A stretch of 64,000 nucleotides of DNA, taken from the NCBI RefSeq assembly GCF_003057875.1, contig NZ_PYXZ01000012.1, positions 85,848 to 149,847 of the forward strand. The letters are read 5' to 3'. The notes under the pieces are model-generated. The model searched no databases. It had not been told where the DNA came from and worked only from the letters and a program-made list of their open reading frames with translations. Below are positions 1-6,608 of this stretch, piece by piece. Made by a program: the position numbers and the translations under genes. Each line of letters begins with the position of its first letter. Within the stretch, counting starts at the first letter, position 1. The stretch comes from Nocardioides currus. GTDB lineage: Bacteria; Actinomycetota; Actinomycetes; Propionibacteriales; Nocardioidaceae.

Positions 1-299
1 TCGAGGGCGTGCTCGGCGTCGATGAACGCCACGATGCCACCGGCGGCCTGGGCGTTGGCCACCGCGTGCAGCGCGACCGTCGTCTTGCCGGAGGACTCCG
101 GACCGTAGATCTCCACGACACGGCCGCGGGGCAGGCCGCCGAGGCCGAGCGCGACGTCGAGCGCGATGGCGCCGGTCGGGATCACCTCCAGCGGGGCGCG
201 CGTCTCGTCGCCGAGGCGCATGACCGAGCCCTTGCCGAACGACTTCTCGATGTTGGCGAGCGCTGCATCCAGCGCCTTCTCGCGATCTCCACCAGCCAT
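1..299 (-). CDS. recA: recombinase RecA (N-terminal part, runs off the left edge)
   Basis: Only the first 99 codons are inside the window; the gene reads leftward from an ATG at 297-299. RecA is the ATP-dependent strand-exchange protein of homologous recombination and the co-protease that triggers LexA self-cleavage. The visible part reads MAGGDREKALDAALANIEKS and has the Walker A loop GPESSGKT at residues 66-73, the same numbering as E. coli RecA. It also has the core stretch FGKGSVMRLG near residue 21 and FIDAEHAL at the edge. Upstream lie a PafBC-type promoter (342-364) and a LexA box (433-448), so control should be doubly DNA-damage responsive. In actinobacteria recX usually follows, which would be to the left of the window. 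Confidence 0.97.
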   Translation of the reverse strand, partial: MAGGDREKALDAALANIEKSFGKGSVMRLGDETRAPLEVIPTGAIALDVALGLGGLPRGRVVEIYGPESSGKTTVALHAVANAQAAGGIVAFIDAEHAL

Positions 300-341
300 G
301 TGCGTGTCCTATCTCTGTGTCGGATGTCAGGTACGTCTGCG

Positions 342-364
342 ACGCTAGAGCGAGCCACCGACAT
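342..364 (-). promoter_or_regulatory. RecA-independent DNA-damage promoter (PafBC type) of recA
   Basis: Read leftward the site is ATGTCGGTG, eight bases, TAGCGT. This fits the mycobacterial RecA-NDp consensus tTGTCRGTG-N8-TAnnnT, which is activated by PafBC independently of LexA. The -10 hexamer occupies 342-347, so transcription should start near 335, about 36 bases before the recA ATG. M. tuberculosis recA has the same arrangement: a proximal RecA-independent promoter and a distal LexA-controlled one. Function here is inferred from the motif. Confidence 0.75.
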
Positions 365-432
365 CCCCTGATCAGGGCGGTCGAGCTGTGGAGGACCTCG
401 GCCCCGCGTCGTACCTGTGGACACAATCTAGC

Positions 433-448
433 CCGAACATCTGTTCGA
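433..448 (-). promoter_or_regulatory. LexA operator (SOS box) upstream of recA
   Basis: CGAACATCTGTTCG is a perfect palindrome matching the actinobacterial/Gram-positive SOS box CGAAC-N4-GTTCG. It lies about 135 bases upstream of the recA start and about 70 bases upstream of the PafBC-type promoter. It is the only clear match I found in the window. Repression by LexA and release in the SOS response are inferred from the motif and from its position before recA. Confidence 0.85.
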
Positions 449-523
449 TGCGCGTGCTGCGCGCGGCGTGTCGGCAGGCTGTGCGACGATCACCGCTCGC
501 ACGCGACCATTGGGGGACACCAC

Positions 524-877
524 ATGCGCACCATCAGCACCGCCCTGGCCTCTGCCGTCACCGCTGCACTGGTGGTGGTGGCGCCCGCACACGCCGGCGA
601 GCCGCGGCCACCGGGCCGGCCGTCGTCGGTGGACATCCTCGGCAACGCCGCGGGCGCCCTCGAGGTCTGGTGGACCGCTCCCGTCCGCAGCGGCAGCCAG
701 CCGATCAGGAAGTACGTGGTGAAGTGGCGCTCGGGCCGTCTCGTCGTGCCGGCCCGGACGACCGAGGTCGCGGTGACGGGCCTCGGGCCCGGCTCCTACA
801 CCTTCCGGGTGCGCGCGGTCAGCCGGGCCGGTGCCGGCCCGTGGTCGATCCCCAGCCGTCGCCTCTTCGTCGAGTAG
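524..877 (+). CDS. secreted fibronectin type III domain protein, small
   Basis: Short exported protein of 117 residues. The first 25 residues form a Sec signal peptide with a hydrophobic core and an AHA cleavage site. The rest is one Fn3-like beta-sandwich: WWTAPV near the start, then PIRKYVVKWRSG, and the Fn3 ending GPGSYTFRVRAVSRAGAGPWS. The ATG at 524 was chosen because it starts the signal peptide. The 3' end abuts the stop codon of the convergent MFS gene with no gap, so no terminator separates them. No catalytic domain is present; a binding or adhesive role is only a guess. Confidence 0.75.
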   Translation: MRTISTALASAVTAALVVVAPAHAGEPRPPGRPSSVDILGNAAGALEVWWTAPVRSGSQPIRKYVVKWRSGRLVVPARTTEVAVTGLGPGSYTFRVRAVSRAGAGPWSIPSRRLFVE

Positions 878-2143
878 TCACTCGCGGACCTGGCGCCCGG
901 TGGCAGCACCAGCCACCACCACGGCCAGGCCCAGCAGGGCCGCGAAGGCCGCCAGCACGGGGTAGCCGAAGCCCTGGACGATCAGCCCGGCGAGGGCTCC
1001 CCCGCCGGCCGCCGTCAGCGACATCGCCATGTCGGAGGTGCCCTGGACGTCCGTGCGGGCGGCCAGCGGCGTACGGTCCGCGATCACCGTCGAGGCGGCG
1101 ACCGTGGCGAGCGACCAGCCGAGGCCGAGCAGGAACAGCCCGGCGAAGATCTGCCACGAGCTCCCCTCCGGCGCCGACCCGCACAGCCCCAGCGACACCA
1201 GCAGGGTGACGCCGCCGGCCACCAGCACCGGCGATCGACCCCACCGGTCCGCCGCGACGCCGACCAGCGGCGAGAACGCGAACATGCCGAGCACGTGCAG
1301 CGAGATGACCAGGCCGATGACCTCGAGGTGCGCTCCCCCGTGCTCCATGTGCAGCGGGGTCATGATCATCACGGTCACCATGGCGGCGTGGGCGCAGGCC
1401 ATCGCGACGACCGCGGCACCCACGGCGGGCACCTCGCGCACGGTCGCGGTGAAGCGTGACCACGAGCGGCTGGGTGCGTCGCCGGGTGCGACCGGGGCGG
1501 CCGCCTGCGCCAGCAGGAGCGGGTCGGGTCGCAGGCGTACGGCGATCCAGCCGGCCGCCACGACCAGCGCGACCGCACCGATGGCGAACCCGCCGGTGAG
1601 CTCGGGGATCCCGGCGGCCCGGGCGAACGACGCGCCGACGCCGGTCAGGTTGGGTCCCGCGACCGCCCCGACGGTGGTCGCCCAGACCACGACCGACAGC
1701 GCACGCGCCCGCGACTCCTCGGGCGCGAGGTCGGTGGCGGCGTAGCGCGAGCCGCTGTTGGCGGCCGTGGTGGCTCCGAGCAGGGCGGCCCCGACCAGCA
1801 GCACCAGCATCGAGTCGACCACGCCCGCCACGACGGCCAGCACCGCGCCCGCAGCACCGAGCAGGTAGCCCGTGACCAGTCCGACCCGGCGCCCACGCGC
1901 ACGCATCAGGCGGGCGAGGAGGAAGGCGGCGACGGCCGTGCCGAGCACCTGGAACGTCTGCGCGAGGCCGGCCATGCTCTCGCTGCCCGAGATGTCGCGG
2001 GCGAGGAGGGACGCGGTCGCGACCCCGATGGTGACGCCGACAGCGCCGACGGCCTGGGAGACGACGAGCGTGCGGACCGTGTGGGCCTGGACAGTCGCGA
2101 CGTCCACCTCGACCGGAGGCTGCACCGGCGGCCGCAGGCTCAC
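878..2143 (-). CDS. MFS transporter
   Basis: Major facilitator superfamily permease of 421 residues, close to the usual 400-450 for 12 membrane segments. Hydrophobic segments alternate with short basic loops, for example the cytoplasmic loop LLARLMRARGRRVGLVTGY near residue 85. Glycine/alanine-rich helices such as LGLGWSLATVAAS occur in the second half. The GTG start overlaps the TGA stop of the DUF3046 gene (GTGA), so translation is probably coupled; it is the last gene of a four-gene coupled operon. Substrate is not evident. It resembles drug/metabolite exporters, but no specific motif proves that. Confidence 0.85.
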   Translation of the reverse strand: MSLRPPVQPPVEVDVATVQAHTVRTLVVSQAVGAVGVTIGVATASLLARDISGSESMAGLAQTFQVLGTAVAAFLLARLMRARGRRVGLVTGYLLGAAGAVLAVVAGVVDSMLVLLVGAALLGATTAANSGSRYAATDLAPEESRARALSVVVWATTVGAVAGPNLTGVGASFARAAGIPELTGGFAIGAVALVVAAGWIAVRLRPDPLLLAQAAAPVAPGDAPSRSWSRFTATVREVPAVGAAVVAMACAHAAMVTVMIMTPLHMEHGGAHLEVIGLVISLHVLGMFAFSPLVGVAADRWGRSPVLVAGGVTLLVSLGLCGSAPEGSSWQIFAGLFLLGLGWSLATVAASTVIADRTPLAARTDVQGTSDMAMSLTAAGGGALAGLIVQGFGYPVLAAFAALLGLAVVVAGAATGRQVRE

Positions 2144-2334
2144 CGCTCGGACTCGGGCAGCTCGAGCGCACGACGGACGGCCGCCCAGACCTGCTTCGGC
2201 GGCACGCCGGCGTCCAGCGCCTCGACGGCCGTGCGGCTGCCCAGCTCGCCGATCACGAACAGCTCGGCCCAGGTCCGCGACGACGCCCGGCCCATCGCGG
2301 TGTCCAGCCGGTCCCAGAACTCCGTGTGCCTCAT
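2140..2334 (-). CDS. DUF3046 family protein
   Basis: Small protein of 64 residues beginning MRHTEFWDRLDTAMG and ending in ALELPESER, the hallmark sequence of DUF3046. This actinobacterial family is found next to recA/recX (Rv2738c in M. tuberculosis). Its function is unknown. Here it lies about 1.8 kb upstream of recA with the MFS gene and a small Fn3 gene between. Its ATG overlaps the TGA of the methyltransferase gene (ATGA) and its own TGA overlaps the GTG of the MFS gene, so it is the middle of a coupled operon. Confidence 0.9.
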   Translation of the reverse strand: MRHTEFWDRLDTAMGRASSRTWAELFVIGELGSRTAVEALDAGVPPKQVWAAVRRALELPESER

Positions 2335-2954
2335 GCGCCTGCCTCCCGCACCGCCGCGACCTCGAGCCACGACTCGGCGCCCTTCGTGCCGGGCTGGTGC
2401 GTGACCTCGACGTCGCTCCACCCGGCCCCGGCGACGACGTCGGCCAGCGGGCCGGCCCGCCAGTAGGTGAAGTGTCGCGGGCGGCTGATGGAGCCGTGCG
2501 TCGACCAGCCGTCGCCGTCACCCTCCTTGACCGACACACGGAGCAGCCCACCCGCTCGGCACACCTCGGCCAGCCGCGCGAGGACCGTGGGCAGGTCCTC
2601 CCGGGCGACGTGCAGCAGCGAGGCGTTGGCCCACACGGCGTCGTACGCACCCTCGGGCGAGCCCAGGTCGTCGGTCAGCGGGTCGAGCAGGTCGGCGTCG
2701 TGCCCGTCCGCGCGGAGCAGGTCGACGAAGCCGGGCGTGACGTCCGTACGCCGCACGCGCAGCCCGAGCTCCTCCAGCAGCCGCGCGTCACGGCCGCCGC
2801 CGCTGCCGATCTCGAGCACCCGGGCACCGGGGCCGAGGAGCCGCGCGAACGCCTCGACGTCACGTCGGACCGAGTCGGGCATCACCGCGCCGTTGGCGGC
2901 ATAGGCGGCGGCGTCGACGTCGTACGCGCGGACGGTCGCGCTGGTCTCGGTCAT
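2331..2954 (-). CDS. class I SAM-dependent methyltransferase
   Basis: Protein of 207 residues with a Rossmann-type methyltransferase fold. Motif I is VLEIGSGGGRDARLLEE near residue 46, and the acidic residue after beta-2 is in RRTDVTP. A post-motif reads AYDAVWANASLLHVAREDLP, and a later strand reads GGLLRVSVKEGDGDG. It belongs to the small methyltransferase_25 / UbiE-like group. The substrate cannot be read from the sequence. Start ATG overlaps the stop of the DinB-like gene (ATGA), and its own stop overlaps the DUF3046 start. Confidence 0.88.
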   Translation of the reverse strand: MTETSATVRAYDVDAAAYAANGAVMPDSVRRDVEAFARLLGPGARVLEIGSGGGRDARLLEELGLRVRRTDVTPGFVDLLRADGHDADLLDPLTDDLGSPEGAYDAVWANASLLHVAREDLPTVLARLAEVCRAGGLLRVSVKEGDGDGWSTHGSISRPRHFTYWRAGPLADVVAGAGWSDVEVTHQPGTKGAESWLEVAAVREAGA

Positions 2955-3475
2955 GCGCGGACGTCGTGGACGTGGTGGACCACGTCGTGCAGGTGGTAGA
3001 GCCCGAGCGTGCCGATCGTGAAGGCGCTGCCGTTGGAGCGGACGCCGCCACGGTCGGCGGTCTCGGGAGTGATCGTGGCGTAGAGCCCGGCGGCGTGCCC
3101 GGCGGCCTCGACCAGCTCGACGTCCACCTCGGCCGGGTCCTGCCCGGGGTAGTCGCCCTCGACGGCGGTCTCGTCCTGGTCCCAGTTGGCGAAGGTCGGG
3201 TCGTCCTGGTCGAGCATCAGCTGCACGCGCTCGGCGAAGAGCCGGTGCACGTCACGGACGTGGCAGGCGTACTCCAGCGGAGACCAGACGCCGGGCGCGG
3301 GCCGCTCGCGAGCGTCGGGGCGGCGCAGCACGTCGGTCCACACCATCGCGGAGTCGTGCATGAGGGTCGGCAGGTCGGCCAGCGTCTGCGCGGACGGGTC
3401 GAAGCCGCACTCGGCGCACGGCTGCTCGAGGACCCAGGTCCAGTCCTTGGTGTCGGGGGTGATCGGCTCGGGCAC
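2951..3475 (-). CDS. DinB-like domain protein
   Basis: Protein of 174 residues of the DinB / YfiT-like four-helix-bundle superfamily, metal-binding proteins often linked to thiol-dependent transferase chemistry. Supporting features are WSPLEYACHVRDVHRLFAERV in the middle and LGLYHLHDVVHHVHDV at the end, giving the usual His-rich metal-site pattern. The start was placed at GTG 3475 because GGGAGG lies about nine bases before it; upstream in-frame codons lack this. It is the first gene of the coupled operon DinB-like, methyltransferase, DUF3046, MFS. Whether it acts on mycothiol, as some relatives do, is untested. Confidence 0.82.
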   Translation of the reverse strand: MPEPITPDTKDWTWVLEQPCAECGFDPSAQTLADLPTLMHDSAMVWTDVLRRPDARERPAPGVWSPLEYACHVRDVHRLFAERVQLMLDQDDPTFANWDQDETAVEGDYPGQDPAEVDVELVEAAGHAAGLYATITPETADRGGVRSNGSAFTIGTLGLYHLHDVVHHVHDVRA

Positions 3476-3589
3476 GGCGCCATCCTCCCAGCGGTCGCTC
3501 CGGTCCCGCGACCGGGTTCCTGCCACGGTGCGGCCCGATGGCGCCATGCTCGTCGGTCCGGCACCGACCGAGCGGTGCACACGTGCGGC

Positions 3590-4381
3590 TCAGGTCAGCA
3601 GCAGCTTGTCGAGGCGGCGGCGCACGACCCACGAGCCGATCAGGCCCATCACCACGAGGTAGCCGATCGAGACCAGGCTCTCCCAGCCGACCTGGCCCAG
3701 CGTGAGCTCGCGGCACAGCGCGACCCCGCGGTAGAGCGGGGTCACCTCGACGACCCACCGCAACCACCCGTCGTACGCCGTGATCGGGAAGAAGGTGGCG
3801 GAGAAGAGGAAGAGCGGGAGCTGGAGCAGGGTGATCTTGTCGAAGTCCTGCCAGGAGGTCATCCAGGTCGTGGCGGCCATGCACACGGCCGAGAACGCGA
3901 AGCCGATGAGCAGGACCGCGGGCAGCGCCAGGATCGCCGTCCACGAGTGCAGCATGCCGAGCGCCCACATCAGCAGCAGGAACGCCACGGAGTAGCTCGA
4001 GCCGCGCAGCTGGCCCCAGATGATCTCGCCGCGGGCGATGTCGCCGGTCGTCAGCGGGGTCGCGAGCATCTGGTCGTAGAGCTTGTCGTACTTGAGCTTG
4101 AAGAAGACGTTGAACGTGCTGTCCATCAGGGCGCCGTTGAACGCGCTGACGGCCAGCATCCCCGGGGCGACGAACTCGGCGTACGGGATGGGCTCGCCGC
4201 CGACCTCGAAGGACTCGATCAGCTGGCCGACGCCGATGCCGATCGAGAACAGGAAGAAGACGGGCTCGAAGAAGCCGGTGAGGAAGAGCTTCCAGTTCTT
4301 CTTGTAGACGATGAAGCTGCGGGTGACGAGCAGCCAGGCGGCGCCCGCGCGTCCGAGCGGCGGATGGGTCACGGCGCTCAT
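3590..4381 (-). CDS. ABC-2 type transporter permease (second of pair)
   Basis: Integral membrane permease of 263 residues with about six hydrophobic segments, including FEPVFFLFSIGIGVGQLI, SVAFLLLMWALGML and LLQLPLFLFSATFFPIT. The ABC-2 family signature region FSATFFPI followed by VTPLYRGVALCRE is typical of the DrrB/NodJ group of drug or polysaccharide exporters. Its ATG overlaps the TGA of the previous permease gene (ATGA). With that permease and the ATPase it forms one exporter operon: ATPase, permease 1, permease 2. The substrate is unknown. Confidence 0.9.
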   Translation of the reverse strand: MSAVTHPPLGRAGAAWLLVTRSFIVYKKNWKLFLTGFFEPVFFLFSIGIGVGQLIESFEVGGEPIPYAEFVAPGMLAVSAFNGALMDSTFNVFFKLKYDKLYDQMLATPLTTGDIARGEIIWGQLRGSSYSVAFLLLMWALGMLHSWTAILALPAVLLIGFAFSAVCMAATTWMTSWQDFDKITLLQLPLFLFSATFFPITAYDGWLRWVVEVTPLYRGVALCRELTLGQVGWESLVSIGYLVVMGLIGSWVVRRRLDKLLLT

Positions 4382-5169
4382 CGGTCGTCCAGCCTCTTCT
4401 CGAGTCCGGACACCGACCAGAACCAGCCGACCACGATGACGACGACGAGGACCGCGACGTTGATCGCAGCCGTGGACCAGTCGACGGTGTCGAGGCAGAA
4501 CATCCGGCTCAGGTTGACCCCGTGCCACAGCGGCGTGAGGCGGGCGACCCACTCGAGCACCGGGCCGAGGTTGGTGATCGGGAAGAACGCGCCCGAGAAC
4601 AGCGTCAACGGCAGCACGCCGAGACGGAACAGCACCCCGAAGCCCTGCTCGCTGTAGAGGCGGGTGGAGAACCCGTAGACCAGGGTCGCGAAGGCCATCC
4701 CGACCAGCAGCTGCGAGCCGAAGGCGAGGAACGGCCCCCACCACGACTCGAAGACCCCGAACGGCGCGAGTACGAGCATGAACACCCCGCACGCGGTCGC
4801 GAGGCGGAAGAGCACGAACATCAGGTTGGCGGCGACCAGGTGGCGCGGCTCGAGTGGCGTGGCGATCATCGAGTAGTAGGTCTTGTGCCACTTGAGCGCG
4901 CCCATGACGGGGTAGGTCGTCTCCCCCACCGCGATCTGCATGGCGTGCGCGGCGACGAGTCCCGGGACGATGAAGGCGAGGTAGGACGTCGCGCCCTCGA
5001 GCTTCGCCGGGTCACCCTCGATGAAGCCACCGAGGAGGACGCCCATCGCCACGACGTAGAACAGCGGGGAGACGAAGGAGCTGATCACCCCGCCCTTCCA
5101 CGTGCGCTTGAAGACGGTCCACCAGTAGTCGGTCTGCCGCAGCGCACCCGCGGCCAGCGTGAGGCTCAT
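4378..5169 (-). CDS. ABC-2 type transporter permease (first of pair)
   Basis: Membrane permease of 263 residues, the same length as its downstream partner, so the two probably form a heterodimeric channel. Hydrophobic segments include FVSPLFYVVAMGVLLGGF and LPLTLFSGAFFPITNL, the latter aligning with FSATFFPIT of the partner. The motif LTPLWHGVNLSRM matches VTPLYRGVALCRE. The ATG overlaps the ATPase stop by one base (TGATG). Related to the DrrB/NodJ family; the substrate is unknown. Confidence 0.9.
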   Translation of the reverse strand: MSLTLAAGALRQTDYWWTVFKRTWKGGVISSFVSPLFYVVAMGVLLGGFIEGDPAKLEGATSYLAFIVPGLVAAHAMQIAVGETTYPVMGALKWHKTYYSMIATPLEPRHLVAANLMFVLFRLATACGVFMLVLAPFGVFESWWGPFLAFGSQLLVGMAFATLVYGFSTRLYSEQGFGVLFRLGVLPLTLFSGAFFPITNLGPVLEWVARLTPLWHGVNLSRMFCLDTVDWSTAAINVAVLVVVIVVGWFWSVSGLEKRLDDR

Positions 5170-6104
5170 CAGTCGACCAGCGTCCGGCCGGTGAGCTTGA
5201 GGAAGACGTCCTCGAGGGTGCTGCGGCGCACGAGCACGGCGATCGGGTCGAGGCCGCGCTCGTGGACCTTGGCGATGACCTCCTCGCCGTCCGGGCTGTA
5301 GACGAGGATCCGGTCGGGCAACACCTCGAGGCGCCCGAGGTCCTCGATCTTGCCGGCGATCGCCTCGTGCGGGTTGGTCTCGTCGGTGATGGCGAAGCGC
5401 AGCTCGGCGACCTCGCGCGTCGAGTGCTCCTCGATCAGCTGTCGCGGCGAGCCCTCGGCCGCGATCAGGCCCTTGTCCATGACCACCAGCCGGTCGCACA
5501 GCTGCTCGGCCTCGTCCATGTAGTGCGTGGTGATCACCAGCGTGACGCCGGCCTGCTTGAGCCGGAACAGCTGGTCCCACAGCACGTGGCGCGCCTGCGG
5601 GTCGAGGCCGGTGGTCGGCTCGTCGAGCAACAGCAGGTCGGGGTTGTTGACCAGGCTGCGGGCGATCGTCAGCCGCCGCTTCATCCCGCCGGAGAGGTCC
5701 TCGACCTTCGACCTCGACTTCTCCGTCAGCGAGACGAACTCGAGCAGCTCGTCGACGCGGCTGTTGACCTCGCCCTTGGGGATGCCGAAGTAGCGACCGT
5801 AGATGTAGAGGTTGTCGCGGACGTTGAGCTCGTTGTCGAGGGTGTCCTCCTGCGGGCACACGCCGAGCCGGCCGCGGATCGCGGGGCCGTCGGTGGCGGG
5901 GTCCATGCCGAGGATCTCGAGGCTGCCGCCGCTGATCGGGCTGACGCTGGCGATCATCCGCATCGTGCTGGACTTGCCCGCGCCGTTGGGGCCGAGGAAG
6001 CCGAACGCCTCGCCACGCCGGACGTCGACGTCGATCCCCTTGACCGCCTCGAACTCGCCGAACGACTTGCGCAGTCCTCGAGCCCGGATCATCGATTCGC
6101 TCAC
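5169..6104 (-). CDS. ABC transporter ATP-binding protein, DrrA/NodI type
   Basis: Cytoplasmic ATPase of 311 residues that powers the two permeases downstream. Walker A is GPNGAGKS near residue 39, the signature is LSGGMKRR, Walker B is LLLLDEPTTGLDP, and the switch His is in ITTHYMDEAEQL. The C-terminal extension after residue 220 ends in STLEDVFLKLTGRTL, typical of DrrA-like exporters. The start is GTG at 6104. A TAGGGT hexamer at 6113-6118 lies eight bases before it, with no Shine-Dalgarno sequence, which suggests a leaderless mRNA. Drug export is the usual role of relatives, but the substrate cannot be read here. Confidence 0.93.
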   Translation of the reverse strand: MSESMIRARGLRKSFGEFEAVKGIDVDVRRGEAFGFLGPNGAGKSSTMRMIASVSPISGGSLEILGMDPATDGPAIRGRLGVCPQEDTLDNELNVRDNLYIYGRYFGIPKGEVNSRVDELLEFVSLTEKSRSKVEDLSGGMKRRLTIARSLVNNPDLLLLDEPTTGLDPQARHVLWDQLFRLKQAGVTLVITTHYMDEAEQLCDRLVVMDKGLIAAEGSPRQLIEEHSTREVAELRFAITDETNPHEAIAGKIEDLGRLEVLPDRILVYSPDGEEVIAKVHERGLDPIAVLVRRSTLEDVFLKLTGRTLVD

Positions 6105-6112
6105 GAACGTCG

Positions 6113-6118
6113 ACCCTA
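6113..6118 (-). promoter_or_regulatory. -10 element of leaderless ABC exporter operon
   Basis: TAGGGT (read leftward) ends eight bases before the GTG start of the ATPase gene. No ribosome-binding site fits between them, so transcription probably begins at or next to the start codon. Confidence 0.5.
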
Positions 6119-6163
6119 GGACACCGCACCGACGCTCGCCGAGTCCTCGGTCACACTCTGTGC

Positions 6164-6559
6164 ATGACGAGGACGCACGCCGCCAGCGGATCGCCGTACG
6201 AGCAGAGCATCGGCTTCAGCCGCGCGGTCCGCGTCGGCGACGTCGTGGCGGTGTCGGGCACCGCTCCGGTCCGGCGCGACGGGACCGTCGATGCCGACCC
6301 GAGCGCGCAGGCGCGTCGCTGCTGGGAGATCGCGCTGGCCGCGCTGGAGGAGCTCGGGGGGCGTCGCGAGGACGTCGTGAGGACGCGGCAGTACGTCGTC
6401 GACGCCGCGCACGCCGACGCAGTCGGCGCGGTCCACGGCGAGGTCTTCGGAGACGTGCGACCAGCGAGCACGATGGTGGTCGTGGCGGGCCTCCTCGACC
6501 CGCGCTGGGTGTGCGAGGTCGAGCTCGACGCGGTCGTCGACGCACGGACCACCCCCTAG
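6164..6559 (+). CDS. RidA/YjgF-type protein
   Basis: Protein of 131 residues of the Rid family, small trimeric enzymes; RidA itself hydrolyses reactive enamine/imine intermediates from pyridoxal-phosphate enzymes. Features: GFSRAVRVGDVVAVSGTAPV near the start, SAQARRCWEIALAALEELGG in the middle, and the conserved Arg in VRPASTMVVVAGL. It ends in VCEVELDAVV, the usual E-x-E/D ending. Many actinobacterial Rid paralogues have undefined substrates, so a specific RidA role is not certain. It precedes lhr by 49 bases, but lhr seems to have its own promoter. Confidence 0.85.
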   Translation: MTRTHAASGSPYEQSIGFSRAVRVGDVVAVSGTAPVRRDGTVDADPSAQARRCWEIALAALEELGGRREDVVRTRQYVVDAAHADAVGAVHGEVFGDVRPASTMVVVAGLLDPRWVCEVELDAVVDARTTP

Positions 6560-6578
6560 GGGGGTCGAGCCGGCCCCG

Positions 6579-6601
6579 TTGTCGGTGGCGTAGGCAAGAC
6601 T
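6579..6601 (+). promoter_or_regulatory. near-match DNA-damage promoter (PafBC type) of lhr-nei2
   Basis: TTGTCGGTG at 6579-6587 is an exact copy of the conserved half of the mycobacterial RecA-independent damage promoter. Eight bases later comes AAGACT (6596-6601), one base off the TAnnnT -10 pattern. The lhr ATG follows seven bases later, so the transcript would be leaderless. Lhr is reported to be damage-induced in mycobacteria, which fits. The imperfect -10 makes this a probable rather than certain assignment. Confidence 0.55.
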
Positions 6602-6608
6602 TGGCACC

